64,000 nucleotides of DNA from Gordonia rubripertincta (GTDB lineage Bacteria > Actinomycetota > Actinomycetes > Mycobacteriales > Mycobacteriaceae), in NCBI RefSeq assembly GCF_038024875.1, contig NZ_CP136136.1, positions 1,860,001 through 1,924,000 on the forward strand, in the 5' to 3' direction. This document shows, piece after piece, positions 33,968 to 43,809 of this stretch. Below the pieces are notes generated by a model, which worked only from the letters and a program-made list of their open reading frames with translations, did no database searches and was not told where the DNA came from. The position numbers and the translations under genes are program-made. Each line of letters starts with the position of its first letter. Positions within the stretch are counted from its first letter, which is position 1.

Positions 33968-34227
33968 GTCTGGTCATCCCGGACTCGGAATCGGGCGATC
34001 GCCACCGATCCCACGAAGCTCAGCAGTGACAGCGCGACGATGGCCGGCACGACCGTCGAATCGAGGCTGTAGGCCGCCCACACGCCGAGACCGCACATGC
34101 ACAGCGCGATGAGGACGTCGAGCGAGACCAGACGGTCCAGCGTCGACGGTCCGCGCAGGATGGCGATCATCGTCAGGATCGCGGAGACGAGAAGCATCGT
34201 CGCCGCGATCGTCCACACGACGCTCAT
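33964..34227 (-). CDS. mnhF: Na+/H+ antiporter subunit F
   Basis: An 87-residue protein with three membrane helices and the MnhF signature ILRGPSTLDRLVSLDVL. Overlaps mnhE and mnhG by four bases each. Confidence 0.92.
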   Translation of the reverse strand: MSVVWTIAATMLLVSAILTMIAILRGPSTLDRLVSLDVLIALCMCGLGVWAAYSLDSTVVPAIVALSLLSFVGSVAIARFRVRDDQT

Positions 34228-35079
34228 GACTCACCTCGATCCGAGCGGGAGGTCTCCGGCGCCGCGGTCGGGTTGTCCGCCGACTGCGCACCGGCGACCG
34301 GTTGGATGGGCCGCACGTGATGGAAGTCCTCGTCGATGCCGTGGTACGGGCTGGGATGCCATTCGCTGTCCCGCTCGAAGGCTTTGATGAACATGCGCTC
34401 GACGTAGGCGACCTGGTCGTAGAACGCGCGCACCTTCTTCTCCGACCGGACGTCGAAGACGTGGACGTACAGCATGCGACGGCGGTGGTCGATCTCGAGC
34501 ACCATCGTGCCGGGCACGAGGTTCAGGTAGTCGACGGCCAGGGTGAGGACCATGTCGGACTTGATCGCGACCCGGACGCGCACGACGGCGCCGAGCGGCG
34601 GCCGGCCGGGGCGGATGGCCATCCAACCGATCTGCAGACTCGACATGAAGAAGTCGACGACGAGCCGGACGACGAGCTGGGCCACCGACAGCGGGTGGAT
34701 TCGACCCTCGACGGGGACACGCGGCAGTGGTAGCACGGTGAGCACCGCTACCGCGAGGACCACACCGCCGATGACGTTGGCCCAGGAGACGGTGCCCCAC
34801 AACAACACCCCAGACGAAGGTCAGCCAGGCGATGGTCCACAACCGGACACCGACCTCACGGCTGTCGCTGCCGAGCCACTTGGGCAGGCGCGTGTGGTTG
34901 CGCAGCCACACCAGTGCACTGACGAAGTACCAGAAGATGAACAGCAGGGACACCCGCCAGGTGTTGATCACCAGCGACAGCACGGGTCCCTTGGTGGACA
35001 CCACCGGCGCGCGTCGTCTGGGTGCCGAGGTCCGGGCACTCTGATCGTGCTTCCCGGTGGGTTGTTCTCCGGAAGTCAT
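34224..35079 (-). CDS. mnhE: Na+/H+ antiporter subunit E, frame broken by one extra G
   Basis: The N-terminal part (35079 to about 34812) has a cytoplasmic tail and two membrane segments ending in AWLTFVW. The rest (to 34224) contains LPLPRVP, the amphipathic core DMVLTLAVDYLNLVPGT, and the soluble C-terminus. They are in different frames because of one extra base in the C run at 34808-34811 (CTGGGGTG on the coding strand). Without it the join reads F-V-W-V-L-L-W-G-T-V-S-W and the protein is 284 residues, normal with its long tails. The frame could restart at GTG (34808), but that would omit two helices. Confidence 0.88.
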
Positions 35080-36689
35080 CGTGTTTCACCTCCGCCCAAT
35101 ACGGCCTCGACGTACACGCCGCGGTGGACGACATCGGTCGCGGCACTGTCGGTGAAGTCGAAGATCGGGCCGGCCCACACGGTGAGCACCAGACCGGCGA
35201 CGACCATCGCGAACGTGGGGAGAACCATCATCGCCGGCATGCGGCCGACGTCCTCTCGTTCGGAGAAGGCGCCGTCATCGCGTTCGTCGATGAGTGCGGA
35301 CGGTCCCTGGTCGGCGAGTTCGCCCTCGGGGGCGTCGGCCCGCGGCCGCCAGAAGCCCTTGGTCCAGATGCGGGCCACCACGTACAGCGTGAGGAGGCTG
35401 GTGACGACCGAGCCGGCCACCAGAATCCAGGCCAGCACCGATCCGTTCTGGGCGCCGGCCTCGAGGAGTGCGACCTTGCCGATGAACCCGGAGAACGGCG
35501 GGATCCCGCCCAGGTTGAGCGCCGGGACAAGGAACAGTATGGCGAGAACGGGGCTGGCGATCAGGCCGCCCAGGCGGCGCAGCGACGCCGATCCCGCCTG
35601 ACGTTCGATGAGTCCCACCACCAGGAACAACGTGGTCTGGACGAGGATGTGGTGGGCGACGTAGTAGATCGCCGCCGACATCCCCAGTTCCGACGACAAG
35701 GCGATGCCGAAGACCATGTAGCCGATGTGGCTGACAAGGGTGAACGACAGCAGACGTTTGATGTCGGACTGGGCGATCGCACCGAAGATACCCACGATCA
35801 TCGTCAGCAGACCCGCCACCATCAGAACCGTGTCCATGGACCCGCCGGGAAACAGCAGGGTGTGGGCGCGGACGATCGCGTACACACCGACCTTGGTGAG
35901 CAGGCCCGCGAACACCGCGGTGACCGGCGCGGGTGCGGTCGGATAGGAGTCGGGTAGCCACGTCGACAGCGGGAAGACGGCGGCCTTGATGCCGAACGCC
36001 ACGAGCAGGACGGCGTAGAGCGCGTTGCGGGTGCCGTCGGAGACGTCGTCGAGGCGGACCGACATCTCGGCGAGGTTCAGCGTGCCGGTGGTGGCATAGG
36101 CGAAGGCGATGCCGGCCAGGAAGATCAGCGACGACACCATCGACACCATCACGTACGACGCGCCGGCGCGGACGCGTTCCTCGCTGGCGCCGAGCGTGAG
36201 CAGCACGAAGCTCGCGGTGAGCAGCACCTCGAAGGAGACGTACAGGTTGAACAGGTCGCCGGCCAGGAAGGCGTTGCAGACACCCGCGGTCAGGATGAGG
36301 TAGGTCGGCAGGAAGATCGACGTCGGCTGCTGGGCGGTGCCGTCGCGGATACCCTGGCCGATCGCGTACACGATGACGCAGAGCAGCACGATCGTCGAGA
36401 CGACCAGCATCAGGGCGGCGAGCTGGTCGACGACCAGCGTGATGCCGAGCGGACCGTTGGGGAACCCCTTGTCGCCCCAACCGCCGATGGCGACCGCGAA
36501 GGTGCCGTGCCGGTCGGTCAGGAAGAGCAGCAGACACGACGCGATGAACGCGACGGAGATCGCGGCGATGGCGACCACGCGCTGGAACCGCGGGCTGCGG
36601 CCGAGGAGCAGCGAGAGTGCGGCGGCCCCGAGGGGAACCAGCGTCGGCAGCGTGATCAGGACGGGAATCCAGGACGGCTGCGGAATCAT
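35076..36689 (-). CDS. mnhD: Na+/H+ antiporter subunit D
   Basis: A 537-residue NuoN/MrpD-type proton-conducting subunit with about 14 membrane helices. The LLTASFVLLTLGASEERVRAG and GIKAAVFPLSTWLPDSYPTAPAPV segments and LLSFTLVSHIGYMVFG match the family, with the conserved transport lysine in the second. The C-terminal 60 residues are an acidic cytoplasmic insertion before a last helix. Overlaps mnhC and mnhE by four bases. Confidence 0.93.
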   Translation of the reverse strand: MIPQPSWIPVLITLPTLVPLGAAALSLLLGRSPRFQRVVAIAAISVAFIASCLLLFLTDRHGTFAVAIGGWGDKGFPNGPLGITLVVDQLAALMLVVSTIVLLCVIVYAIGQGIRDGTAQQPTSIFLPTYLILTAGVCNAFLAGDLFNLYVSFEVLLTASFVLLTLGASEERVRAGASYVMVSMVSSLIFLAGIAFAYATTGTLNLAEMSVRLDDVSDGTRNALYAVLLVAFGIKAAVFPLSTWLPDSYPTAPAPVTAVFAGLLTKVGVYAIVRAHTLLFPGGSMDTVLMVAGLLTMIVGIFGAIAQSDIKRLLSFTLVSHIGYMVFGIALSSELGMSAAIYYVAHHILVQTTLFLVVGLIERQAGSASLRRLGGLIASPVLAILFLVPALNLGGIPPFSGFIGKVALLEAGAQNGSVLAWILVAGSVVTSLLTLYVVARIWTKGFWRPRADAPEGELADQGPSALIDERDDGAFSEREDVGRMPAMMVLPTFAMVVAGLVLTVWAGPIFDFTDSAATDVVHRGVYVEAVLGGGETR

Positions 36690-37375
36690 CGGTCACCCCC
36701 TTCGGGATCGTGTTCGGCGTCGTCGGTGTCGACCTTCTCCCCGGAGCTCCCGATGACCTTCGGGTCGTCGGAGTCGTCCTCGGGGATCTTGTCGCCCACG
36801 AGGTCGGGGTCGTCGTCGGTGTCGTCGGACCCGATCTCGTCGATGACGTCGGAGTCGGTCGGCATGATGTCGGTCTCGTGCAGCGCCGCGTGCCGTTCGG
36901 CGACCTCCTCGGGGGAGAGCGGGTTGCCCGAGTCGTCGAAGTAGTCGCCGCTCGCGGTGTCGGACAGGGTGACCGGGTCGTCGCTGCGGTCGCGGTCGGG
37001 GGCCGTGTCGAGGGTGCCGGTCTTGATCTTGACGTCCTCGACGTCGTCCTCGAGGTCGTCGTCGTCACGGTTGATCACGAACAGGCGGTAGACGAGCGCG
37101 AGGACGAAGGCCGCGACGCCCATGGTGATGACGATCGCGGTCAGGACCATTCCCTGGGCGAGCGGGTCGGCGTCGGCGGCACGGTTCTCCGACGACCGGC
37201 CGAGGATCGGCGGATTACCCATGCCGCCGGACACCACGATGATCAACAGGTTGAGCGCGTTGCCGGCCAGGAGCAGGCCGAACAGCATCCGGACCAGGCT
37301 GCGTTCCATGAGCAGGTACACACCGCAGGCGGCCATGGCCCCGACGACGAGGAGGAGCGGGAGGTTGGTGCTCAT
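36686..37375 (-). CDS. mnhC: Na+/H+ antiporter subunit C with long acidic tail
   Basis: A 229-residue protein. The first 112 residues form the usual three-helix NuoK-like subunit (ACGVYLLMERSLVRMLFGLLL, GNALNLLIIV, LTAIVITMGVAAFVLALVYRL). The remaining 115 residues are strongly acidic, Asp-rich and probably disordered in the cytoplasm; typical subunits stop soon after the third helix. The tail is encoded in good high-GC codon usage without a break, so it looks genuine. Confidence 0.92.
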   Translation of the reverse strand: MSTNLPLLLVVGAMAACGVYLLMERSLVRMLFGLLLAGNALNLLIIVVSGGMGNPPILGRSSENRAADADPLAQGMVLTAIVITMGVAAFVLALVYRLFVINRDDDDLEDDVEDVKIKTGTLDTAPDRDRSDDPVTLSDTASGDYFDDSGNPLSPEEVAERHAALHETDIMPTDSDVIDEIGSDDTDDDPDLVGDKIPEDDSDDPKVIGSSGEKVDTDDAEHDPEGGDR

Positions 37376-40349
37376 CGGGCCACCCGCTCCTCTCCCGTCG
37401 GAACGTTCTCGGCCGTCGGCTCGTCGGACTCGGCCGGGATCGCGGCCGAATCGTTTCGCGTGCGGACAGCGGTGCGCGCCATCGTCGTCTCGACGTCGAG
37501 GCGGGCTCCGAGGCTGCGCAGCACGTCGAGCACCAGGCCGATCACGATGAGGTAGATGCCGAGGTCGAAGAACAGGGCGGTGACCAGCTTGATCTCGCCG
37601 AGGACCGGGACGGTGATCTCGAAAACCGCCGACGAGAGCGCGGGAGCCCCGAGGAACATCGAGGTGACGGCGGTCGTCGCGGAGATCGCCAGGCCCGCAC
37701 CGAGGATGCGGCCCGGTTCGATGGGCAGCGCTTCGCCCAGTTCGTAGCGGCCGCCCGCCAGGTAGCGCAGGACCAGCGCGAGACCCATGGTCAGACCGCC
37801 CGCGAAGCCGCCGCCCGGCGAGTTGTGGCCGGCATAGAAGAAGTAGACCGACAGGATCACCATCGTCGGGAACAGCAGTCGGGTGGTGGCCTCGAGGACC
37901 ATCGACCGGTGCCGCGGATCGCGCAGACCCGAACCGAGCAGCCAGGTCGTGCGGTCCGGTGGGATCGGATCGTCGTCGTCATCGGTGTCGTTGTCGCTGA
38001 TCCCGGCCTGCAGGCGAGCGGCGTCGGCGACGCGTGGTACCGCGCCGAAGCGCCGGTTGCGGAACACCATCGAGGCGACGCCGGTCGCGGCGGCGATCAG
38101 CACCGACACCTCGCCGAGCGTGTCCCAGGCACGGATGTCGACCAGCAGGACGTTCACCGCGTTCGCGCCGTGGCCGTACTTGTAGGCGGCCTCGGGGAGA
38201 TCGACGTGCAGTGGTTCGGTCGAGCGTGCGGACGCCGCGTACAGGCCGATCACCACGAGCATGGCGCCGAAGGCGAGGCCGATCAGCGCGCGCAGGGGCT
38301 TGAAGCCGGTGGCGTGCCGCTTCTCCGGCTCGGCCGGCAGCTTGCGCAGCACCAGCACGAAGATGACCAGCGTCAGCGTCTCCACCAGGAACTGGGTGAG
38401 CGCGAGGTCGGGAGCGCCGTAGAGGGCGAACAGCATGCCGCAGCCGTAGCCGGTGATGCCGACGACGAGTGTCGCGGCGAGACGGTTTCGCAGGACGACC
38501 GCCGCGATCGCCGCGGCGATCATGATGCCGCCGACGACGTACTGGGCAGCGGTGGCGTCGTAGTCGATCTGCAACTGGTCCCGGGCACCCCAGGAACAGG
38601 ACGATCGTGGGCAAGAGGATTGCGGTGCACAGGATGACACCCTGCGTGACGGGCAGCGAACCGCGCTGGGTGTTGCGCGTGAGCAACAGCGAGATGGTGT
38701 CGGCCGAGCGCAGCGCGGCGTCGTAGATGCGGTCGGCGTTCAGCAGAGGTCGGAAGCCGAAGACGCGGTCGCGGATGCGGCGGATGCCGAGGAAGGCGAT
38801 CACGCCGCCGACGATGACGATGATCGAGAAGATCACCGGGAGACCGAACCCGTGCCAGAGGGCGAGGTGTTCGAGCTCGTGCCCGTAGCTGTTCAGGGTC
38901 TCGGCGTAGGGCTCGAACAGGGCGCCGATCGGTCCGCTGACGAAGCCCGCGATCACACCGGCGACCGCGAGGACGACCGGGGAGATGTAGAAGGCCCAGG
39001 CGGGAGCGTGCATTTTCGCCACGGCCGGGCTGGGGGTGTTGCGGACCTTGCGGCCGAACGCGCCCCAGAGGAAGCGGAGCGTATACGCACAGGTGATGAT
39101 CGATCCGACCAGCAGGACGATGTCGACGGTGTGGGCCTGCCAGGGGCTGAGGGCCCCGGTGTCCCAGACCGACGCGAAGGCGGTCTCTTTTCCGATGAAC
39201 CCGAAGGTGAACGGGATGCCGGCCATGCTCGCGCCGGCGAGCGCAGCGGTCACCGCGAGCACCGGGAGGCGATGCCCGAGACGTGCGAGCTTGCGGATGT
39301 CGCGGGTACCGGTCGCGTGGTCGATGATGCCGACGACCATGAACAGCGACGCCTTGAACATGGCATGCGCGACGAGCATGGCGAGACCGGCCATGGCCAC
39401 GTTCGCATCGCCGATGCCGACGAGCACGGCCATGAACCCCAGCTGGGAGACGGTGCCGAAGGCGAGGATGAGCTTGAGGTCGAGTTCACGGAGCGAACGC
39501 CAACCGCCGAGGACCATTGTCAGCGCACCTAGGCCGACGACCGCGATCTGCCAGCTGGCGGTGGCCGAGAAGCCCGGGGCAAGACGCGCTATCAGGTAGA
39601 TGCCGGCCTTCACCATCGCCGCGGCATGCAGGTAGGCGCTGACCGGGGTGGGGGCGGCCATGGCGCCCGGGAGCCAGAAGTGGAACGGGACGATGGCCGA
39701 CTTGCTGAGTGCGCCGATGAGCAGCAGGACGATCGCGATGTCGACGTACACGCCGGTCGGCGGTGCCGAGACGATCTCCGAGAGCAGATAGGTCCCGGAC
39801 CGTTCGCCCAGCATGATGATGCCGACGAGCATGGCCAGACCACCGAACGTGGTGACCAGCAGTGCCTGGGTGGCCGAGCGTCGGGCCGTCGCGCGGACGT
39901 TGTAGAAGCCGACGAGCATGAACGACAGGACGGTCGTGAGCTCCCAGAACACGTAGAGCACGAGCATGTTGTCGGAGATGACCAGACCGAACATGGCCGC
40001 CGCGAAGGCGACCATCTCGCCGCCGAACAGTGCGACGCGCGGGCGGGCGTCGTCGAAGTAGTGGGCGCAGTAGCAGAGGACGAGGGCGCCTACGCCAAGG
40101 ATCAGGACCGACAGGATCGCCGTGAGGGTGTCGAACCGGGTGGCGATGTCCATCTGCAGCGACGGAACCCAGCTCACCGTCTCGACGACGGCGCGGTCGG
40201 CCTCGGGGGCGGGCCAGTGGGAGATCACCCCAGATCAGGGTGCCGAGCGGCGCGAGCGCGAGGATGTAGAAACCCCGGGTGCCGATCCAGTGGATGACTG
40301 CGGGCGCGATCAGCGCGCACACTGCCAACGCAGCCAACACAGAAATCAA
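37372..40349 (-). CDS. mnhA: Na+/H+ antiporter subunit A (MnhA, with MnhB-like C-terminus), frame broken twice by an extra G
   Basis: Large MrpA/NuoL-type subunit fused to an MnhB-like C-terminal domain (PTMVILSVYFFYAGHNSPGGGFAGGL). It is interrupted at two identical lesions: an extra base in the C runs at 40228-40231 and 38588-38591 (both CTGGGGTG on the coding strand). Repair gives L-I-W-V-I-S-H-W-P and L-F-L-G-A-R-D-Q-L-Q-I-D at the joins and a protein of about 991 residues, the expected size. KSAIVPFHFWLPGAMAAPTPVSAY shows the proton-channel helix with its conserved lysine. The start is uncertain: a TTG at 40349 has a GGAG site, and a GTG at 40394 is also in frame. First gene of the operon. 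Confidence 0.9.
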
Positions 40350-40422
40350 AAGGGCACTCCGTCTTTCTCCCGGCGGGGTGTCACGGGCGATCACCCGCGG
40401 GGACTACTTTACCGTTGCCCGT

Positions 40423-40851
40423 ATGTTCCGGTTCGACTGGCTCTGGCGCCTGCTTGTGGTACTCGCATCGATTGTCGTGGTCGGAGGCGTCCTGGTGGGG
40501 TGCGGCGACGAGGAACAGGCAGGCCCGGACGGTGTCCCGCTGCCCTCTGACTTCCCGGTCACACAGGTGCCGCTGATCGACGGTCACGTCCTCTCTGCGA
40601 GTGGCACCCGGGCCGACGGCTGGGAGGTCACCGTCCAGGGGCCGGCGAACGCCGGCAACCAGCTGGAGGCGGCGACGAAGAAGCTCACCGACGCCGGCTA
40701 CGTCGAATCACATCGCTCCACCGAAGGTGGTCAGTCCGTCGCCGTGCTGTCCGCGGCCAAGGGCGGGTCGACCTACTGGGTCCAGGTCGGTGCATCGCCA
40801 CAGGCCGCAGGTGGCGGCGCGTCCGTGTTCTATCTGGTCAACGCCGAATGA
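40423..40851 (+). CDS. Small putative lipoprotein
   Basis: A 142-residue protein with a short basic N-terminus, a hydrophobic signal segment and lipobox VLVGC near residue 26. The exported part (VTQVPLIDGHVLSASGTR, WEVTVQGPAN, AATKKLTDAGYVE) has the look of a small mycobacterial-type lipoprotein of unknown function. Divergent from the antiporter operon; its end overlaps the convergent TetR gene by 22 bases. Confidence 0.75.
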   Translation: MFRFDWLWRLLVVLASIVVVGGVLVGCGDEEQAGPDGVPLPSDFPVTQVPLIDGHVLSASGTRADGWEVTVQGPANAGNQLEAATKKLTDAGYVESHRSTEGGQSVAVLSAAKGGSTYWVQVGASPQAAGGGASVFYLVNAE

Positions 40852-41483
40852 TCCCGGGCTCCGGACCTGTGTTCCCGGATAGTGCCGTATAGGAGGTCAC
40901 TCACCCGCGACTCGAAGAGCCGGCGCGGGGTGAGGTGGTTGTCCACCAGTGCTCGGGCCAGGTGCGGCGCTGTGTCGGGCGAGACTTCTCCCACGACCGA
41001 CGACCGGCTGCGCGGTGGGTGCAAGGCCTCCATCAACACTCCGCCGATGACGAGACTCTGTACACCCTCCAGGATTCGGACGTGCAGCTCCGTGGGCACG
41101 CCCGACGCGGAGAGAAACGATGCACAGTCCTCCTGAACGGCGAGCAGGTGCGCTCGCGGCAGATGCGTCAGGAGGATCGGTGCCGCATTCCGATGACGGA
41201 GCACAGACTGTCGGAAGTTGACGGCAAGCCTGATGAAGTATTCGGGCCAGTCCGGTCCCGGCTTCACGCGGGGGCGCCGAGTCGGACCGGCGACCCGGAC
41301 CGCGACTTCGGCGAGTAGTTCGTTCTTGTCCCGGAAGTGGTGATACAGCGACGGCGCCCGGACTCCCAGGTGTGTTGCCAGCCGCGGAAGACTGAACGCA
41401 TCGAGGCCCTCAGCGTCGATGATCTCGAGCGACGCCTGCACCGCGGCTTCACGGTTGATCAACGGTTTGGACGGCCGTGCCAT
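40830..41483 (-). CDS. TetR-family transcriptional regulator
   Basis: A 217-residue regulator with HTH LDAFSLPRLATHLGVRAPSLYHHFRDKNEL (about residues 28-57) and a TetR_C-like C-terminal domain (NAAPILLTHLPRAHL) as in tetracycline-repressor relatives. Target unknown. It lies 55 bases upstream of nothing obvious on its strand and separates the lipoprotein from the AAA ATPase. Confidence 0.87.
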   Translation of the reverse strand: MARPSKPLINREAAVQASLEIIDAEGLDAFSLPRLATHLGVRAPSLYHHFRDKNELLAEVAVRVAGPTRRPRVKPGPDWPEYFIRLAVNFRQSVLRHRNAAPILLTHLPRAHLLAVQEDCASFLSASGVPTELHVRILEGVQSLVIGGVLMEALHPPRSRSSVVGEVSPDTAPHLARALVDNHLTPRRLFESRVSDLLYGTIREHRSGARDHSALTR

Positions 41484-41538
41484 TCGTCACCTCTTGGTTT
41501 CTCGCCCCGCGACCGGAGCCTGAAGACGGTCCGCCGTC

Positions 41539-43809
41539 TCACTCCAGCCGGCGCTCGGCATAGGCCCGGAGGTTCTCCACCTGAGCGGGATCGAGCGACG
41601 CGCGGATCCGGTTCCTCGCCTCGGCGACGTCGTCGGCGGTCACCACGGCCGCGTTGATGTCGCGGCGCATCGCCGAGAGCGCGGCCTCGCGGAGCAGCGC
41701 CGAGCAGTCGGCGGCGGAGTAGCCCTCCAGGTCGGCGGCGAGCTCGTCGAGGTCGATGTCGTCGAGCGGGACGTCGCGACCGCTGGTGCGCAGGATGTCC
41801 CCGCGGGCGGCGGCATCCGGTGGCGGCACGAAGACGAGTCGTTCGAGGCGTCCGGGTCGCAGGAGCGCCGGATCGATGAGGTCGGGCCGGTTGGTGGCGC
41901 CGAGCACCACCACGTCCTGCAATGGTTCGACGCCGTCGAGTTCGGTGAGCAGGGAGGCGACCACGCGGTCGGCGACGCCGGAGTCGGTGGACTGTCCGCG
42001 ACGCGGTGCCAGGGCGTCGACCTCGTCGAGGAAGATCAGCGACGGTGCTGACTCGCGGGCGCGGGCGAACAGATCGCGGACCGCCTTCTCCGACGAGCCG
42101 ACCCACTTGTCCATCAGCTCGGCACCTTTGACGGTGTGGACCGACAGCTGTCCGGACGCGGCGAGCGCACGGACGACAAAGGTCTTGCCACATCCGGGAG
42201 GACCGAAGAGCAGCACACCGCGGGGCGGGTCGACGCCGAGCCGGGCGAAGGTGTCGGGATGCTGCAGCGGCCACAGCACGGCCTCGGTCAGGGCCTGCTT
42301 GGTCTCGATCATGTCGCCGACGTCGGCCAGAGTGATCGAACCGAGTACCACCTCGGGCGAATCCGACCGGGACACCGGCCGGATCACGTCGAGCGCGCCG
42401 ACGAGATCCTCGGTGCGGAGAGCGGGTTCGGACTTTCCGGCGCTGGCGCGGGTCGCGGCGCGCAGCGCGGCCTCGCGGGTGAGCGCGGCGAGGTCGCCGG
42501 CGACGAAACCGGGGGTGCGGGCGGCAACCGAGTCGAGGTCGAGCTCGCCCTCGGTGGGCACGGTCGACAGGATCGCCGACAGCAGCCGTGCGCGGGTCGC
42601 GGCGTCGGGCAGTCCGATGATCAGTTCGCGGTCGCACAGCGACGGGTCACGCAGGCGTGAGTCGAGGCGGACGGGTTCGGCGGTGGTCGCGACCAGCGCG
42701 ATGCGGCCGTCGGATATGCCGGAGCGCAGCTCGTCGAGGATGAGGGTGGCGACCGGCTCCGGTTCGGACGGCAGCAGGGCGTCGATGTCGGTGATGAGCA
42801 GGACCCCACCGGTCGCCCGGGCGCGGGCCACCGCGTCCGCGACCGTGCGCAGGCGGGTGTTCGGTTCGGTGGCGCCGGTCGTCGGGCCGTCGACGGCGAC
42901 GAGGGTGCGCTTCGCGCAGACCGATCGGACCAGCGTCGCCTTGCCGCCACCGGCGGGCCCGGTCACCAGGACGCCGAGGCGCGGTGCGGCGCCCAGGGTG
43001 CGCAGGACATCGGGCTCGTCGAGCGTGATCGCCAGCCATTCGGTGAGCTTGGTGATCTGCGAGTCGACGCCGACCAGCTCCGACACCGGCCGCACCGGGA
43101 CGTCGGGTTCCTCGACCGGGACCACACCGACGGGCGCGGCGCTCGTCGTCGGCGACGGTGCGCTGACCGGCGCATCCGGCACGATGCCGAGGGCGCCCGG
43201 GATTCGCGGGGAGCCGGCGCGGTCACCGAGCGGAGGCACCTCGCCGGCGGTCGTCGACCACAACACGGCGGTGTTGGTCTGGACGCTGACGGGCGAGCCC
43301 GGATCGGTGCCGGTGACCGTGAGCAGTTCGGTGGTCCAGGTGATACCGACCGAGCGGGCGAGGGCGCGAGTCGCCTCGGTGGCGGCCAGTTCGGGTCCGA
43401 GGTCGCGGGGCAGCAGCGACACCGCGTCGCCGACCGAGAGCACCTTTCCGAGCAACGCGCGTCGGAGCGTGGACTCGGTGATCGACTGCGTGGCCAGCAC
43501 CGAACCGTGCACGACGACCCGGCTCGCGCCGTGCACGACGACCGGTGCCAGGACGACCGAGGCGTTCTCCTTGACCCCGGCATTGGAGAAGAGGATCTCG
43601 TCGAGCAGGGCGACCCCGGTCGGCGCCGACGAATCGGTCGCCGCGACCACCGCGGCGGTCACGCGGGCGCCGGTGATCGACACGGCATCCCACTCCCGCA
43701 GCGACAACGCCGTCAGCACCTCGGGGTGGACCCGGATGATGCCGCGGCGTGCCTCGGCCGCGGAGGTGTTGAGCCGCGCGGTCAGCGTCAGGGACACCGG
43801 TGAGCTCAT
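41539..43809 (-). CDS. CDC48/p97-like AAA ATPase (Rv0435c-like)
   Basis: A 756-residue protein with an N-terminal double-psi-barrel-like domain (about 1-200), then two AAA modules. D1 (about 260-460) has Walker A GPAGGGKATL but a Walker B reading LLITDIDAL, without the catalytic Glu directly after the Asp, so it is probably hydrolysis-impaired. D2 (about 500-735) is complete: GPPGCGKTF, LIFLDEVDAL, GATNRPDLIDPALLRPGRLE. Likely an unfoldase; actinobacterial partner proteins are not known to me. Its ATG overlaps the pssA stop's neighbourhood by four bases. Confidence 0.88.
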   Translation of the reverse strand: MSSPVSLTLTARLNTSAAEARRGIIRVHPEVLTALSLREWDAVSITGARVTAAVVAATDSSAPTGVALLDEILFSNAGVKENASVVLAPVVVHGASRVVVHGSVLATQSITESTLRRALLGKVLSVGDAVSLLPRDLGPELAATEATRALARSVGITWTTELLTVTGTDPGSPVSVQTNTAVLWSTTAGEVPPLGDRAGSPRIPGALGIVPDAPVSAPSPTTSAAPVGVVPVEEPDVPVRPVSELVGVDSQITKLTEWLAITLDEPDVLRTLGAAPRLGVLVTGPAGGGKATLVRSVCAKRTLVAVDGPTTGATEPNTRLRTVADAVARARATGGVLLITDIDALLPSEPEPVATLILDELRSGISDGRIALVATTAEPVRLDSRLRDPSLCDRELIIGLPDAATRARLLSAILSTVPTEGELDLDSVAARTPGFVAGDLAALTREAALRAATRASAGKSEPALRTEDLVGALDVIRPVSRSDSPEVVLGSITLADVGDMIETKQALTEAVLWPLQHPDTFARLGVDPPRGVLLFGPPGCGKTFVVRALAASGQLSVHTVKGAELMDKWVGSSEKAVRDLFARARESAPSLIFLDEVDALAPRRGQSTDSGVADRVVASLLTELDGVEPLQDVVVLGATNRPDLIDPALLRPGRLERLVFVPPPDAAARGDILRTSGRDVPLDDIDLDELAADLEGYSAADCSALLREAALSAMRRDINAAVVTADDVAEARNRIRASLDPAQVENLRAYAERRLE

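Noticed and set aside
38588..40231. Programmed ribosomal frameshifting at GGGG runs
   Set aside because: The affected genes are unrelated, the required shift would make non-frameshifted products useless, and no common stimulatory structure is evident.
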